A DNA stretch of 64,000 nt, from assembly GCA_037179385.1 (NCBI GenBank), contig CM074180.1:29989455-30053454 (forward strand). The letters are read 5' to 3'. Below the pieces are notes generated by a model that saw only the letters and a program-made list of their open reading frames with translations, was not told the DNA's origin and did not search any database. Both the position numbers and the translations under genes were made by a program. Every line of letters begins with the position of its first letter. Positions within the stretch are counted from its first letter, which is position 1. Shown here piece after piece: positions 25,433 through 38,300 of this stretch. The DNA is from Holothuria scabra. Its lineage: Eukaryota > Echinodermata > Holothuroidea > Aspidochirotida > Holothuriidae.

Positions 25433-26819
25433 GAAGGACAGCAGTTATGTAGAAAAGGGACAGACTGAGGTATTCAGATGACTTTAAGGCTTCGTGAGCA
25501 CGTCAATTTGGGCATATTACAGTAATAATAGTAAGATAATAATACTGCATTTTTAATGCTCCATCTATCTGTGTGACAGATAATTCAAGGCTTCAGAGAG
25601 TCGGGAGGACTTAAGAAATAGAAGAAACCGCCTTTTCATCCAGTCTGAAATGGAGCCATACATGAACGACCAATGCTCACTGGACCATTTTCCCCCACAC
25701 TTTTGATACCCTGGTGCAGCCACTGGGAAGGGGATTTGTTTGCCACCCGCATAAAAGTCTCAAGTCCAAAGCTACCGGCAAGAAAACTCAAGAGTAAAAG
25801 CACCCCTTTGGCGTTAAAAGCTTCTTACAAAATGGTAAATGCCGTGGCCCCCTCCCTCAGAATCTTTGGGTAAACTTTGCCCATATTGCTTACACATGTC
25901 TTCCTGCTTAGCAGTTGGGTATAAGAAAATGCCCATGTTGTTTACCAAAGTTTCAACTGCCTGGTAAAGATTTCCTTACTAGGATAGTTTTTGACCAAAC
26001 TAGGGTATTTCCTATCCAACAATTTAATAGGAGGACTGCGTGCCCAGTCGTCTTAAGAGTGGAGAGGAATTTTCTGGCTAGAGCACAGAACAATTTTAAA
26101 GACCCTTGGTAGCATTACATTTTCTTTCTTTCAGCGAGTAAGAAAGTACCCAAACATAGCCGAAGGTACTATTAATGGAAGATAGCTTCGGACGGTGGGG
26201 GGGGGGGGTGGGGGCGACAAAATATTTAGGAAAACAATATGTTCATATACACTTGGGCAATTTCAATTTACCTATGGCGGTCTTAAGGCCTCGACCTTTC
26301 TCCCTTACTTAGCTAGTGGCTTGAGATGGGTATTTTGAGTTATTATGCAGGCCTATTTGTTTTTACATCATTTTATATTTTAGTCATATTGTATGGTCAG
26401 AACCTCCTCAATTCCCCTTTACCTCATTATAACTGATTAAGTCAACAATCAGAAAATGCATTTTAACTCAACTGAAACTACTACAGGTGCATTGTATTTT
26501 ATACTTTTTTGTGGTGGATTGTAGTCATAAACAGCTGTCGATGAGAGGCGTGTGGGGTTGTTTAACCATGTCAAATTTTTTAGTTAATTAATCGATTCAA
26601 ATCACGTTTAGTTCACCATTCGCCACGGTTTAGCGACCTTGAGTTACATAGGAGTCAACACACGTGTTTATAACAGCATCCGGATGGGCCATGAAGATCG
26701 TTGTGTATGCGTATTATTGACTTTGAAATGAGCGCAAATTTAGTGTGTGTTAGTGGGTGTTCAGATAAATTTATTTACATAAAATAGACATTTCGCTTCA
26801 CTCTTCATTGTGACCATAT
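25433..26819. other. No gene recognised
   Basis: Short frames only. A G-run lies at 26198-26208. Confidence 0.5.
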
Positions 26820-27262
26820 GTGAATATTGGCCAGCAGCTCGATTTATCTCCACGTAAAGCTTCGTTAGCGGAATTTTGGGATCATATTTCACGTCCTTCG
26901 TCGGAAGGGTCAGTTCTCAACGGACTTGATAAATCCTTGAAAGAAAATAACAAGAAAATTTATTCACTTGAAATCTTTTTGATAGATCTTAATAAGGAAC
27001 ACTATAGTACAGTAAAACTTAGAAAATGTGGTTGAATTTAATAACAAGTTTCGGAAATAAAATGTGCCCAACGACCTTAGATGTGGTCTTTATCCGGGCT
27101 CATCGATTACCTTTAAACTCGCATTTTGCTCATGACGTCTATGATATTTTTAGCCATAAAATAGTCGTGTGTGACTTCCGAGATCGTAGGGAGCGTATAT
27201 ATTTGAACATTCGTCAAAATAGTGTAGCAAAAGGTGAATTCACTTTGACTCACTCTCGCTAA
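26820..27262 (+). pseudogene. Possible degraded non-LTR retroelement ORF1-like fragment
   Basis: Two adjacent overlapping frames (26820-27035 and 27026-27262) encode LSPRKASLAEFWDHI... and, in the second, IRAHRLPLNSHF followed by KIVVCDFRDRRERIYL. The spacing of R-A-H-R-L-P and then K-I-V-V-x-D-F-R-D-R-R-E resembles the RAHR...(I)IV-x-F-x-x-(K/R)D-R-E pattern of LINE ORF1 proteins. The frame is broken and nothing else of such an element (no reverse transcriptase) is nearby. It could be chance. Confidence 0.3.
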
Positions 27263-27890
27263 ATGACGTGGTAAGAGCAATCGGCGAGTGGCGTAAGAAA
27301 CTATCTTTGGATTAAGTGAGGAACTAAAGGTTTCAAAATTTCATTTTTGCTAGGACTACAAAAGGAAGGAAGCACGGGGGACGTTTAGATCCTTCTAATG
27401 AAATGCAATTTGATGCAACATGTGTTGCTGCCTTTCGAAGTATATAACTTCTTTTATTCAAAAAGTACTTCAAACAGATATGATCAGTGGAGTATCCAGA
27501 TGGGCCACTGAACCATTCCCCCTCTCACTGGTGTCATTTTTAAAAGCAGTTATGCATCGCCCAGGAAGTGCTGTTTCTCCCAACCTACTCACTCTATAGC
27601 CCTTCCCACGATTGTCTAAAACTCATCCTCATCCAGACTCAATCCCAGTTTATTGCTCCGAGACGAACCCTGGCGAGGCGAGGCGTTAACTGTAATCAGA
27701 ACACGCTTCAGTACATTTTGTACATTTTAACTCAAGTTTCACTTTAAAAGATGTTATACGTGACACTCAAATTTTCAAAGAAGATGGGACACTTCCCACC
27801 TTTAGAACCCACCCCAGACCCCCACACAACGTATATACTGCATGGTCCTTATGAGAGAAACCCTTCATTTTTCATTGGATTGATATATGA

Positions 27891-28007
27891 GGTTAGGTTG
27901 GATTGGGTTAAGTTGGGTTGGGTTAGGTTGGGTTGGGTTAAGATGGGTTGGGTTAGGTTGGGTTGGGTTAAGTTGGGTTGGGTTAGGTTGAGTTGGGTTG
28001 GGTTAGG
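27891..28007. repeat. 15-bp minisatellite with 30-bp higher-order period
   Basis: Six units of GGGTTARGTTGGGTT in a row, in which the variable base alternates A, G, A, G, A, G (one unit AAGAT). The G-rich strand is the plus strand and resembles telomere-type GGGTTA sequence. It gives spurious open frames on both strands. Confidence 0.85.
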
Positions 28008-28009
28008 AC

Positions 28010-29560
28010 CGGGACGGTAAGAAGGAAATACGTTATAACCTACATAGTGGTGTAATCTAGCGGCACCCACTGCCTTTTTCTAGTAGAGGAACACTGGACT
28101 GATATAGCCTATGAGGAAGACAAACTTCACAGGGGTAACTGTATGGGATTCTTTCTTTTCAGGGAGGGTGGTTAATTTTGACATTTTCTTGAATAATTTG
28201 ATATTATGTTATACCCAATAATTATCACCCTAATACAAATTGGCTCCGGGATCCCTGTTCCAGACTTCATCCCTCAACTTTGCATTGTTCCAGACTTCTA
28301 GCCCTTACGGTGATAGTTGTAAGCAAAGAGCAAAAACGTTGTGTGTTTCTCACACCGTGAAAAATTCGTACCACACTTATGCAAAAATTTGAGCCCCATT
28401 CATGTGAAATTGGTATAACGAGCTGTGGGTAACACGTTGGTTGAGTACAGCGTATTTGGCTAAGATGTAAGAAGTATCCCAAGGACGTAAATATAAGGCT
28501 ACCTCCCAAAACGTGAGAAGCTACCGTATATCGGACCGTACATCTCATCTACGCAAATTAATATTCAGTATGATCTTGAAAAAAAAAACAGACGAAAAAC
28601 ACACACTTTTCAAAAAATGATATAGTGCACTTATAAACTGACTTTCTAGCCGTCAAAATTGACCTTTTTCCCGTAAAGATTCTCTAACTCTTCAGAAGAT
28701 TCTGTGGCCACTTTAGTTATTTTCCATGTAAGGCAAACAACTCCGTGTTTTGGCATATCCGCCCGGGACATTATTACACTTCGTCTTGACAGAGGCACTG
28801 TAATTCTATTTATGCCGTTCTTCAGAATCAAATCTTTACCAATAACTATCACAAATTGGAAATATAGGTTTCACGGAATTCCAGAAAAATGACAACCTCA
28901 AGGAGAAGATGAAGACTACCAGTTATATCATAGATGAGTTATTTGACTGTAGGAGAAAGAAAATTTAACTACTCTACATGATACGCTTCCGGAACCAGTA
29001 AATACTATCTCTGTCTGTTTGTTGATCTACAGTGGACAACTTTTTCCAGTCGGTCACAACGTTTCAACTTTATGGAATCAAGAGTTTCGATCAACATGCA
29101 ATGGAACCACTTCAAAATGACAAATTTTGTACCTATGAGATGTTTGTCAGTCTTCTAATAGGAAGACGAGTAACGTGTCACAAAATCTTTGACAAGCCAT
29201 CCAGTAGTCAGGGATTTACATGCATGTAAGGCTGTAAACTTTCCCAAAAGACAATGCTACCAATTTATTCACCCATGAAATTTACCAAACGAAGGTTGTT
29301 TTGTGACTGTAGGTGTCGTAACTTAGACTTCGATTAGACGCTATCTCTACCGGGGTGCTTTGATATTCATTTTTTTTACTAGTCTATGAATCTCTTACGC
29401 TTTGAAATAATCCTCAACTTCTATTGGCCCATAACGGTCACGTGACCGTGTATTATTCCAACAAATGATAAATTTATCTATGGTTATTCCATTTTACTCA
29501 CGACTCAGCTATTTCAATGTGGTTATTTGCAAACAAAATGTATTTCTTTTGCCATCTTTT
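28010..29560. other. No gene recognised
   Basis: Short frames only; no splice-consistent coding stretch identified. Confidence 0.45.
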
Positions 29561-30146
29561 AAAGGCATGTTTTGATGGCTTTTCATATGGCCTTGTTAGA
29601 AAAACAAAAATATTCTACACTATGTTCTTCTCAAACCATGTTTTAATACTGTTTTCATAACTCAAGATATCTCACTTTAAAGATTGAGTAGTTTTGTTTA
29701 AAAACACCTTTGCTCTTCAACAAAGCAGGAGGAAGCTATGTAGTGTGGGCACATTGCATCAGATTTCAAGTTTTATATTTCTTCATAATTGAACCTCCTG
29801 TTTACCCTTGAAATTCGATACTTTTGGAATGTTTGAATATCTTCTCTGGTAGATATAGCATTACCCTTCACCATACGTAAAGTACAACCAACAATGTTGC
29901 CTAATAATGCCCGGTCCAGGAGAGTCAATATTACAAATATATTGAATGCAAATGTCAAATTAATGTGCCGCGATGACATCACAAATTTCCCATGATTCAC
30001 CAAATCTAAAAAAAAAAATTGCATTTCTTCAAAAATCTGTGTCTTCTGAACGCTCTACGCTATTAGGATGCAGTGTTCACCTCCTGAAAGGGAAATTTGT
30101 TCTGCAAATTTTAAATTATTAAACGTTGTCTCCAGAAAAAGCCTTT
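29561..30146. mobile_element. 580-bp dispersed repeat, copy 1
   Basis: Runs from AAAGGCATGTTTTGATGG to TCTCCAGAAAAAGCCTTT, with short inverted ends. Copy 2 at 41553-42130 has the same orientation and shares long phrases such as ATAGCATTACCCTTCACCAT and GTAAAGTACAACCAACAAT. Confidence 0.65.
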
Positions 30147-31346
30147 AAATCAAAATATTATTGAGAAAGAATGAGGTTAAACAACTTTGGACCTGACCAT
30201 TAAAGTGGAATAATGCACTATCGGGGGTTAGTGTTATCGGACTGCGCCAGCATCGTGTATCAATGCATTAACCCTCCGGTCACGGATTATCCCGTGCTAA
30301 TGTAGGGTATGTCGATATTTAAACATTGCGTCACGCAAAGTAAAGGAGGGTGAACCTGAAGAGATCACCCCACTGAAAATGAACCGGTTTGTAAAGGCCA
30401 GTACATAAACATACATGTCTTTATATCAGGAGCGAATTTTAGGAGTTTTTGCACAATGAGTTTTAGGTCCGTATACCTGTAAGTATTCGGTCGGTCACAG
30501 CTGTTAGGTATTACGCACATTTTAGTTTTATTTTGTTGTTTATGACAGTATGACGGGGAAGTATGTCTCCTAATGCATTATCAGCAAGCATCAAATCTTC
30601 ACAATAAGTACACATGGGACATTTTTGAGCACGAACGCGCCGCACTCGAAATGCAATTACGTAATTATCAATGCTTACAGGCCAATACGCATGGTGCAAG
30701 ACGACTCAAAGGCTGAAAAAACGCAAGAGTCACGGTTTCATAAAGAAATGTTGTGCCAGTTTTGTGTGATTAGTATAGGAACGCATATCGATTTAAAGAT
30801 GCCTTCAGCTTCTCGTGCACGTTGGCCGTAAAATGATCTGTGTCACGATTGAACTGATTTTGTAGTCTCCTGCTTCCACTGGTGGCTAACACAACTGCGC
30901 ATGAGCTATAAATGACAGCAAGAAAATTGCAAAAGTTTACATCACTGGAGGAACCCCTACTGTTTCACTTTGACAATTTTCTCTGTGCCTTGGATGATTG
31001 GAATCTCTACTTAAGATGTATCTTTAGCAACTCTCAGTTTGCTGGTTTGGGAGAACAGTGCCACACAGGATTCGTTGTGTGTTAACAACAAAAATATTGT
31101 GTTGTGTGACCAAACCGTACACCGAATGTCTAATTTTATTGGCTTTGCGAAAGATAAAGAACAATTTTCACAACAAGTAAATTCATTTTGCTTTAAGTGA
31201 TAGACCTATTGCAAATAACCTACAACTGAGTTAAGTTCTTGTCGGTCCCCGCCCCATAACTGAGACAAGTGTAACAGCAAGTGAAATAGCTTTTGGTAGT
31301 ACTCATAGATTTTTTGATTCAAACTTTGCTTTGTTTTTATTCCCAG
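30147..31346. other. No gene recognised; sequence leading to the transmembrane exon
   Basis: No exon with a phase-1 donor could be assigned with confidence. The last 30 bases form the polypyrimidine tract and acceptor of the exon at 31347. Confidence 0.45.
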
Positions 31347-31487
31347 TGACCGTAGCACTCATAGTGGTTATAACCCTAATCAGTGCAATTCTAGTTGCAA
31401 TCGGCATCTATTTTATCATAAAAAGAATCAGAAGACGAAGACCGGGCGATGAATTCGGCCAAAATGACCAAGCACGCATTATTCCGA
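31347..31487 (+). CDS. Synaptotagmin-like gene, transmembrane exon (first visible exon)
   Basis: The acceptor is a T-rich tract ending CCCAG and the donor is GTAAGT. The exon enters and leaves in phase 1; its first codon is xTG, completed by the previous exon. It encodes about 23 hydrophobic residues (VALIVVITLISAILVAIGIY and following) and then KRIRRRR, a typical type I or signal-anchor stop-transfer pattern with the C-terminus in the cytosol. There is no cysteine at the membrane edge, so the palmitoylation seen in many synaptotagmins is not supported. If the preceding exon ends in A, the junction codon would be ATG and this could be the translation start. Otherwise a short luminal segment is encoded upstream. 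Confidence 0.8.
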
Positions 31488-31643
31488 GTAAGTATTTAGT
31501 TCAAACTACTCGTTTTAAGTTTATCACGGCAATTGCCCAAACATTGATGCTGAGCGCATTCATTTGTATGGCATATCGTAAAGTCGATCATAAGCTCATC
31601 ACTTGTGTTACAGTGTGTGTGTGTGTGTTTGCATAGTAGTTAG

Positions 31644-31880
31644 TTGTGGGACAGTGTGTCTACCACACACCTGCACTTGTGGGACAAAATTTTGTGTGAA
31701 ATGCAATTGTGGGACGTCCCACAACAGCACTACTGTTAAATGGTATCATCACTTATGCTTATCACTTTTAACTTAATTTTTGTAATAATGTCAAATGTCC
31801 TACAACTGTGTGTAGTGATGGTGTGGTGTGTTAAATTATGATAACAGCATGCTGCCGTCTTTACTTGACTTGTCCCACAA
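31644..31880. repeat. Cluster of TTGTGGGAC motifs with an 18-bp palindrome
   Basis: TTGTGGGAC occurs at 31644, 31677 and 31707, and its complement at 31716 and 31872. The pair at 31707-31724 forms a perfect palindrome. It lies in the intron just after the transmembrane exon, close to a short GT repeat at 31615-31628. Confidence 0.6.
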
Positions 31881-32743
31881 CTGCATTAACCTCTTGTTGT
31901 GTTATTACAAACAGTTGAAGGACATTCTGTCTTTTCAACATGTGCTGGATGATTAGGCAGTATACACAGCAAACATTGAACTATATTCGGGGCAGTCTTC
32001 CAGTTAAATATGTTTCACAATTTCCAGAATTTCAAAGCAACCTCAGGTTTCACACACACATGAGCTCAGTGTAACACTTATGCAACATTCACTTGCAGTA
32101 ATTAGACCACTGTCCCACATCAGCATGGAAAAAATCATGTCTTGAAATTGTGTGCTATGCTAGTATATGTGTGTACTTGTATTGTAGTACAGACAGAGGA
32201 CCCAAACAATTGGATGTTAGGTCTTCTGGTGGGAATTCATTAGAGTTTTGGAGTCCTCTCATGTCCAAACATCAGACAGTATGTTTTAAGGTTAGGATTA
32301 AGGAAGCAGGAACAAAGGGAAACACAATGAGGTCCTCAGGTTGTGTGTAAAAACAACATGTGTGTGTGTGTATGTGTACGCTTACTGTTGTGCTCGTGAG
32401 TGTGTCTATAAGTCTGATTTTGTGATGTTCATAAAATTTTATACCCAGTGAATATTTTTTTGACTGGACACACCCATTTTAATGGGTGGAAAATCAACTT
32501 TTGAGAATGATGTCTATGGGTTAAAAAAGATTTAAAAAAGTTTAGAAGATACCAGCAGTCACAAATATATTTGGTTACTTCCATAAATAAGGGGCACAAT
32601 TTATGACATTTTGGGTAAAAAATGGACATTTCATTAAGGAGGAAAGTAAGAAGTTATATGCCAACTACTCCTCAGTAAATGCACTAAAATTAAAGCCTAA
32701 TTGCATTACGAAAATTAAAATATTGCAATAAAACGGCATATTG

Positions 32744-33195
32744 GTTTTCACGTGTAAACGGGACACCAAAGTCATTTAGTAGGATTTTATCCAATATGTC
32801 ACGCACCTTATGTGATACAAGTCTTTCTTGACTTATATTTTGTTCATTACCATTGACACACCTTAATCAGTTGCAAAAATCATGTACATTTTGGTTAGAG
32901 CCTAGCAATTTTTATGGTCTTAGGTGTAAGGTGTCCCGTGTAGGACACCATTTTGGTCACGGTGTCCATGGTACACGGGCTGAGGGGAACCCAAGACTTT
33001 CCACAAATTGTCATTCATTCTTTTCCAAATCCAGACACAACATAGGTAGTGACAAGGTAAAATGTCTCAACACAGAATTGTTTGCCACACATTTTTCAGT
33101 TTGCCATAAGCACAGTCTCAGCATGGTTCACGTGTAAACGATAAAGTGCATGCGACACCAAAATTTGTTGGTTTTCGTTTCACGTGAAACCCATG
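32744..33195. mobile_element. Possible transposon remnant with GGTTTTCACGTG ends
   Basis: GGTTTTCACGTGTAA at the left and TTTCACGTGAAACCC at the right are inverted. ACGTGTAAACG recurs inside near 33129, and a strong hairpin (CCGTGTA..GGACACC / GGTGTCC..TACACGG) sits at 32936-32978. Confidence 0.4.
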
Positions 33196-33219
33196 AACTC
33201 TGCTCCAATGTACTCGCTC

Positions 33220-33275
33220 AGCTAAGCATTTTCGATATAAGGGCATTAGCTAAGCATTTTCGATATGGGGGCATT
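33220..33275. repeat. 28-bp tandem duplication
   Basis: AGCTAAGCATTTTCGATAT plus a GGGCATT end occurs twice with two differences, in the intron before linker exon 2. Confidence 0.75.
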
Positions 33276-33959
33276 AGATATACATCGTCAATTGCAAATT
33301 ACCTTTCATGAAATGCACTGCATACCAGTCGGTGAAGGGTCATAAAATACTAAGGATTCGTTTGTCTTGAGAGAGGGGGGCGAAGCATAAACTAATACGA
33401 ATATGTTTTTTCCTTTGCTGAATTGACTCTATTCAAGAAAAGAATCGGGTGTCAGCCATTTACCCGTTTCTCCAAATCCTTCTGCATTCTGCATTGTATG
33501 GGTCTATTCAAATTAGGTGAGACAGCAGGTGAGATAGGTGAGATAACGAGGCAACTTTGTTTAGCAGAATTGCCCAATCGCCTTTCATGAAATATCTTCT
33601 TTCAATGAAATAAAATCTAACCAAGGGTATTATTAAGGTTTCATCTAAGCATGGAGAGGGGCAAAGCTGACGGATCGCAGTTCTCGCTCGGGGTATCTAC
33701 GTGGAGGGAGGCGTTCCCTTCCCCCTTTGTAATTTTTTTGCTTGCGAGGGGTGATCTAGATGCAACATGGTCGTACAATTGATGCGATGGGTGCTGCCAT
33801 ATACTACCCCTCTTTTGGGGGGAAGGGGACCGGCCCGTCCTCCTCCTACGCCGTTGAGTGTTTTTCCTTGTAAAATAAAGCTGTTAGTTTCTTCACCATA
33901 CCCTCTAGAGAATGTTTCTATTAATTGGTATCACTATTCTTTGAAATATCACTTTGCAG

Positions 33960-34166
33960 CAATACCTAAGAAGATAACCACCATTTCCGTCCAATCGAGA
34001 ATCGCTAAGGCAAAGACCAATACAACATGGGCCAACGAGGACATAGATGAGAATAATGGGTCCGTCAATGGAGGCCCAACAGAGCGGCAAGGCAGACGAG
34101 GCTCAAGAAAGAGATATGACAGAATACTCAATGAATCAGAATCACCAAAATTGAGCAAACAAAAGG
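33960..34166 (+). CDS. Synaptotagmin-like gene, linker exon 2
   Basis: The acceptor is TTTGCAG and the donor GG|GTAAGT, phase 1 in and 1 out. It encodes residues 48-116 of the visible product: a hydrophilic linker starting TIPKKITTIS, with an acidic/Asn patch (NEDIDENNGS), then a strongly basic stretch around RQGRRGSRKRYDR, and Ser/Lys-rich sequence. There is no domain here; it is the juxtamembrane linker between the helix and C2A. The basic patch could bind acidic lipids (inference). The open frame continues upstream of the acceptor without a stop, but that part lacks any family resemblance and is treated as intron. Confidence 0.8.
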
Positions 34167-35231
34167 GTAAGTTTGTATTTAAGCTTCCTAAATCATGTTT
34201 GTGTATATGTTGTTTGAGCACTAAAAGAGGTCATTCACGTGACGTCATTCTTTGATACATCTTCGATGTCTGAGATGAACAGCAGTTTCGTATTGCTATC
34301 ATACTACGTATACCACAGATGGTATTTTTCATATTTCATGGCTTGATGAGGATTCGTTTTTATTTAAGCTTCTATTACAATCTGTCCATTCAAAAAGTTC
34401 CTCTATACTGATAATAGACAAAGCCATAACGTAGTATACCCGCTTCTGTGACGCCAGTGCACCACCTCTACAGGAACAGATAAGAAAGAGAAATGGCGTG
34501 GATACGCTTATCTTGTCAAGAAATTCGGACTAGTGAATGACCAGTTATGGTTGTAAAGGCCTGGGAGGAAGGGGGTGCACCTGTCTGAATGTGGTTTGGG
34601 GCAGTATCGTGATTGTACCACTCAATTCCAGGACGACTCAAAATTGAAGCAGTTCTCCTCCAATAATTTTAAGTTCAGCAGTTGTACCAGATCGGATGTA
34701 AGAATCCTACATGCACATTCAAAAGCCTTCCAAACAGATAAGTTATATCCCTTTCCCGGGACGGCTGTCCGAAACAACGGTTAGCGCCATGGGATGTCGA
34801 GAACACCCCCCCTATACTCCTATGGGGAGGTACAAAGTTACAAATCCCTGGACCAACAAAGACACTTTATTTATTCAAAGATGATGCCGATGACTTCGTT
34901 AATCTTCGTGGTAAAGCATTCTTGTGATTCAGTCAGTCCAAATTTTATGAAACAAAGACATAAACCTTTGTTGCCAAATAATTATTTAATAATGCAAAAA
35001 AAAAAAAAATGAAAACAAGTTTGACGAACCACACCAGGCCTACCTTGTTGCAGTCTGTTATTTTCTATTGAGGTGATGTGGATAGGCCTACTTCGTAAAT
35101 AATTTTCACACAAAAAATCCATTCTTTAAATTAAGGAGAGTAATTTTTTTAAAGTCGATAATACAAAAAATGTACACCAAGAACCACACTACCCGATAAT
35201 TTTATTCACACATTTTTTAGACAGGTTGATT

Positions 35232-35385
35232 CAGTGGCGTAGCCACGGGGAGGGGGTTTGAAACCCCCCGGCCCCCAATGACCAGATCTTGAAATGCAAA
35301 ACGCCTACAATAGCGGATTTTCTCTCTCCTTTTCGTGCTCCCAACCCCCACCCCGATCCATGACCCAATCCTGGCTACGCTACTG
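35232..35385. mobile_element. 154-bp hAT-like MITE with 8-bp target duplication
   Basis: The ends CAGTGGCGTAGCCA and TGGCTACGCTACTG are inverted copies. The flanking 8 bases are GGTTGATT and GGTTGACT (7 of 8 identical), as expected of hAT insertions. The interior has G- and C-rich blocks. Confidence 0.65.
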
Positions 35386-38300
35386 GGTTGACTTGCATTA
35401 CAATATACAGTGTAGCTTGACGGAAATATGTAATGACCGCAGGCTCGCATACGCCGTTAACACTCTAAGCGTACGATTCAGATGCAGCGTATCGCGTATT
35501 GCTAAGTTCAATCTCCTAAAAACATATGAATAGGAAGTTTCTTCCCTACAACTTTCCGTTTAATAATGAAGAGCAGAACTCAGAATGAAATGTCACGTAA
35601 CAATGATAGAAAGGTTTGACTTAGGACCTAATCTACTAATGGTTCCCGTTTGACGATCAAATACAAAATAGACTTTCAGCGTGGCCCACTTCTGAAAAGT
35701 TTTCATAGCTCCACGTTAAAGATTGTTCCCCAGTTAAGTAAATTTTTCATGTGTTTAAATTGTGCGTATAATTTGTCTCATAAGCCTACATGTTGTATAT
35801 GACTTGACAGGAGCGTAGCAAGCCGTGACTGTGGATGCAGTTCGGGTTCAAAGATGACACACATATTTGTCGAAGAGCCTCACGTATCGGCATCCAATTG
35901 TTTTGGATTAAATATTCAAGCCTCTGTCTTTCTCGCCGCCCTACATACAACATATATCTCGGTACGACTCATTACCCCTCAGCAGATATATGAGGCATTT
36001 GTCTTAGTAATGTAGGAGCGATGATTAATACGGTTCCATCATCTTTTCTTTTATCGTTCAGTAATTTTAGGAGTTACATCCATGGGACTCTATCTTTGAC
36101 CGAGAGATATTCTTGCTCGTTTTAATCTCCGACCATGTTGAAGTGTTTTCGTTTTTACTGAGAATCACTGTTTGGTAACTCAGTGTACTCATGCAACAAT
36201 ATACGGTCTAACTGCTTGAAGAGTGAGTTGATTATTCATAACAATTTGACACATGTGCACTTGTGCACAAAAACAAAGTAACTTAGAATCGCAGAGTGAC
36301 CAAAATATCTAAGACGAATTTTTGTTTTCTCAGTTAGAAAAACCCTTTATTCACCTCAAAGTAGTGTGAACATGACAAACAAACAACGAGGTTCAGAGAA
36401 TTAATCTGCTGCCATCAAATCTAGAAATCAGTGACCGGTTATTTATAGCATTTTGACCTCTACCTGCAGTTGAAGAAAATTTTTTATATTATACAAGAAG
36501 ATGGAAAGTCCGTACATCTGAATATCTCTACTCTCCTTAATCCTAGCAATGAAACTCTAAGCGTTTGGTAGGATGCAGTACCGGTAACTTGCCATTGCCT
36601 CTTGAGAAGAAATGACTTTATCTTACAATCCAGGGTCTTTTTGACACACTTTCCCGGTTACAAGTAAATTTGAGCAAATACGTCCTTTCAATTTACGAAA
36701 TTATTTGTCCCCTGGTCAAAGTGTTTCCATAGCAACTGATAATCGATCGGTAAACACACATTTACCACCATTCATTTCTCCACTGACTTGGCTATCTACA
36801 TCTTTAAGCAAGTTCAGTGACGTCATGCTAAGTTCATTTATTCTTACTTACACTTTTATCTCGTAATGTGTGAGACTGCACTCGAGGACGTCCCCGCTCC
36901 GTTTGCTCACCGGAACCGCTTTTATTTGAGGACCTGTTCTAGACTTCATATTCACTTCCGGAGACTCTTGTGGCAACAGCATACATTCTATCTAAAAATC
37001 ATCGCAACACTTTGTTAAACTGACAGGTACAGTTTATCGTTTGGCAGTCGAAATTTGCTGAGTGCTTTAACCAATGCATTCACTGGCAAGTGAAGTAAGT
37101 CTAAGTGTATTCTTTGAAAATCTGCACCCTTTGAATATGTCAATGTCATTATTCCCCGTTGCTACAGGAATTGTTTAAAGGTATTGATAAATCACCAAAT
37201 CTCAGAACCTACGGATTAAATATCTTTTTACTTCGACCACACACGAAAGATGATGGAATAGGCTAATAGCTTACTTAAAGGGACTTTTGCTTCTTTCTAT
37301 TCAACTTTAATTACTTTCGGTTAACAGGTTAATGAGTTGTCTGTATCGCCTATGTCTAAATCATGAGACTAAAAGTGGTTACTTTTTAGAGGAAAAATAC
37401 TTCTACTTTTCTCAAACCCTTCGGCTCAGACTTTCTAAATAAATAATTAACCTCTATCATATCTGTGGAAAGTCTTTCCTCGTAAGATGTTTTTCTTCTA
37501 AAAAAATGCAGAAACGAGGAATTGAAAAACCGCACAATTTGTCAAAAACTGCAACCGTGTGTGATACAATCACCCGTCAGGATTTAATTTTCACGTCATT
37601 GGCATGTAAATATAAGACGACGTTTGCCTTTCATGTAATGTCACGTCAGCTTACATGATTGTATATGAGCTATCAAATAGCAATTTATCAGTTTTTGAAA
37701 AGAAGAGAACGCTTTGTCGAGTTTAAGGGAACCGACACAATTTTGTGATTGCGGAGGTAGAAGAATGACTAAAACACCGTTGCAAGCACCAATTACAACA
37801 TAATCTATGAAAGCGGTGAATTGATTCAAGTCAAAACAAATGATAGGATGTAAATAAAACGAGGTCAAAGATATAGACCCCATTTTAGGTAGCTATTACA
37901 AAGGTTCGTGGTATAATATATATAATATTGGTGTTGGATGTTTTTGCCATGGAAAATAGTCATTGATAAAAAAAAAACATAAACCTATTCTGCAATCTTT
38001 TGTTATTTTCAGTTAGAAAAGGATCTATCGACAGGTGTTGTTTGCATACATGTGTGCTAGTTTTCGTCATTTGACAGAGTTGACAAAATGTTACATTTCT
38101 GCCTTCCTGAAGTTCGGGAGTACACACCCATCATTTCCCCGGGTGAAATTCGTGAAGGTTATTCGTAGTTCACTTCTATAATATCAAAAACTACCAATTC
38201 TTTTCGCATCAGCTGCTAAACATTATCATAAGCTATTTAGAAATTTGACGAACTAAATGCCTCCGCAAGCAACCTCGGCCCATGTTTAGAAGTGACGAAA

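Noticed and set aside
26820..27262. Intact retrotransposon
   Set aside because: No reverse transcriptase, integrase or LTR found nearby; only a short, frame-broken resemblance.
27751..28070. Gly/Trp/Val and Asn/Leu/Thr/Gln/Pro repeat proteins
   Set aside because: Translations of the 15-bp minisatellite, one on each strand; no evidence of coding.
33767..33959. Upstream extension of the linker exon 2 frame
   Set aside because: Open by chance; a strong acceptor at 33959/33960 in the right phase and lack of family resemblance upstream make it intron.
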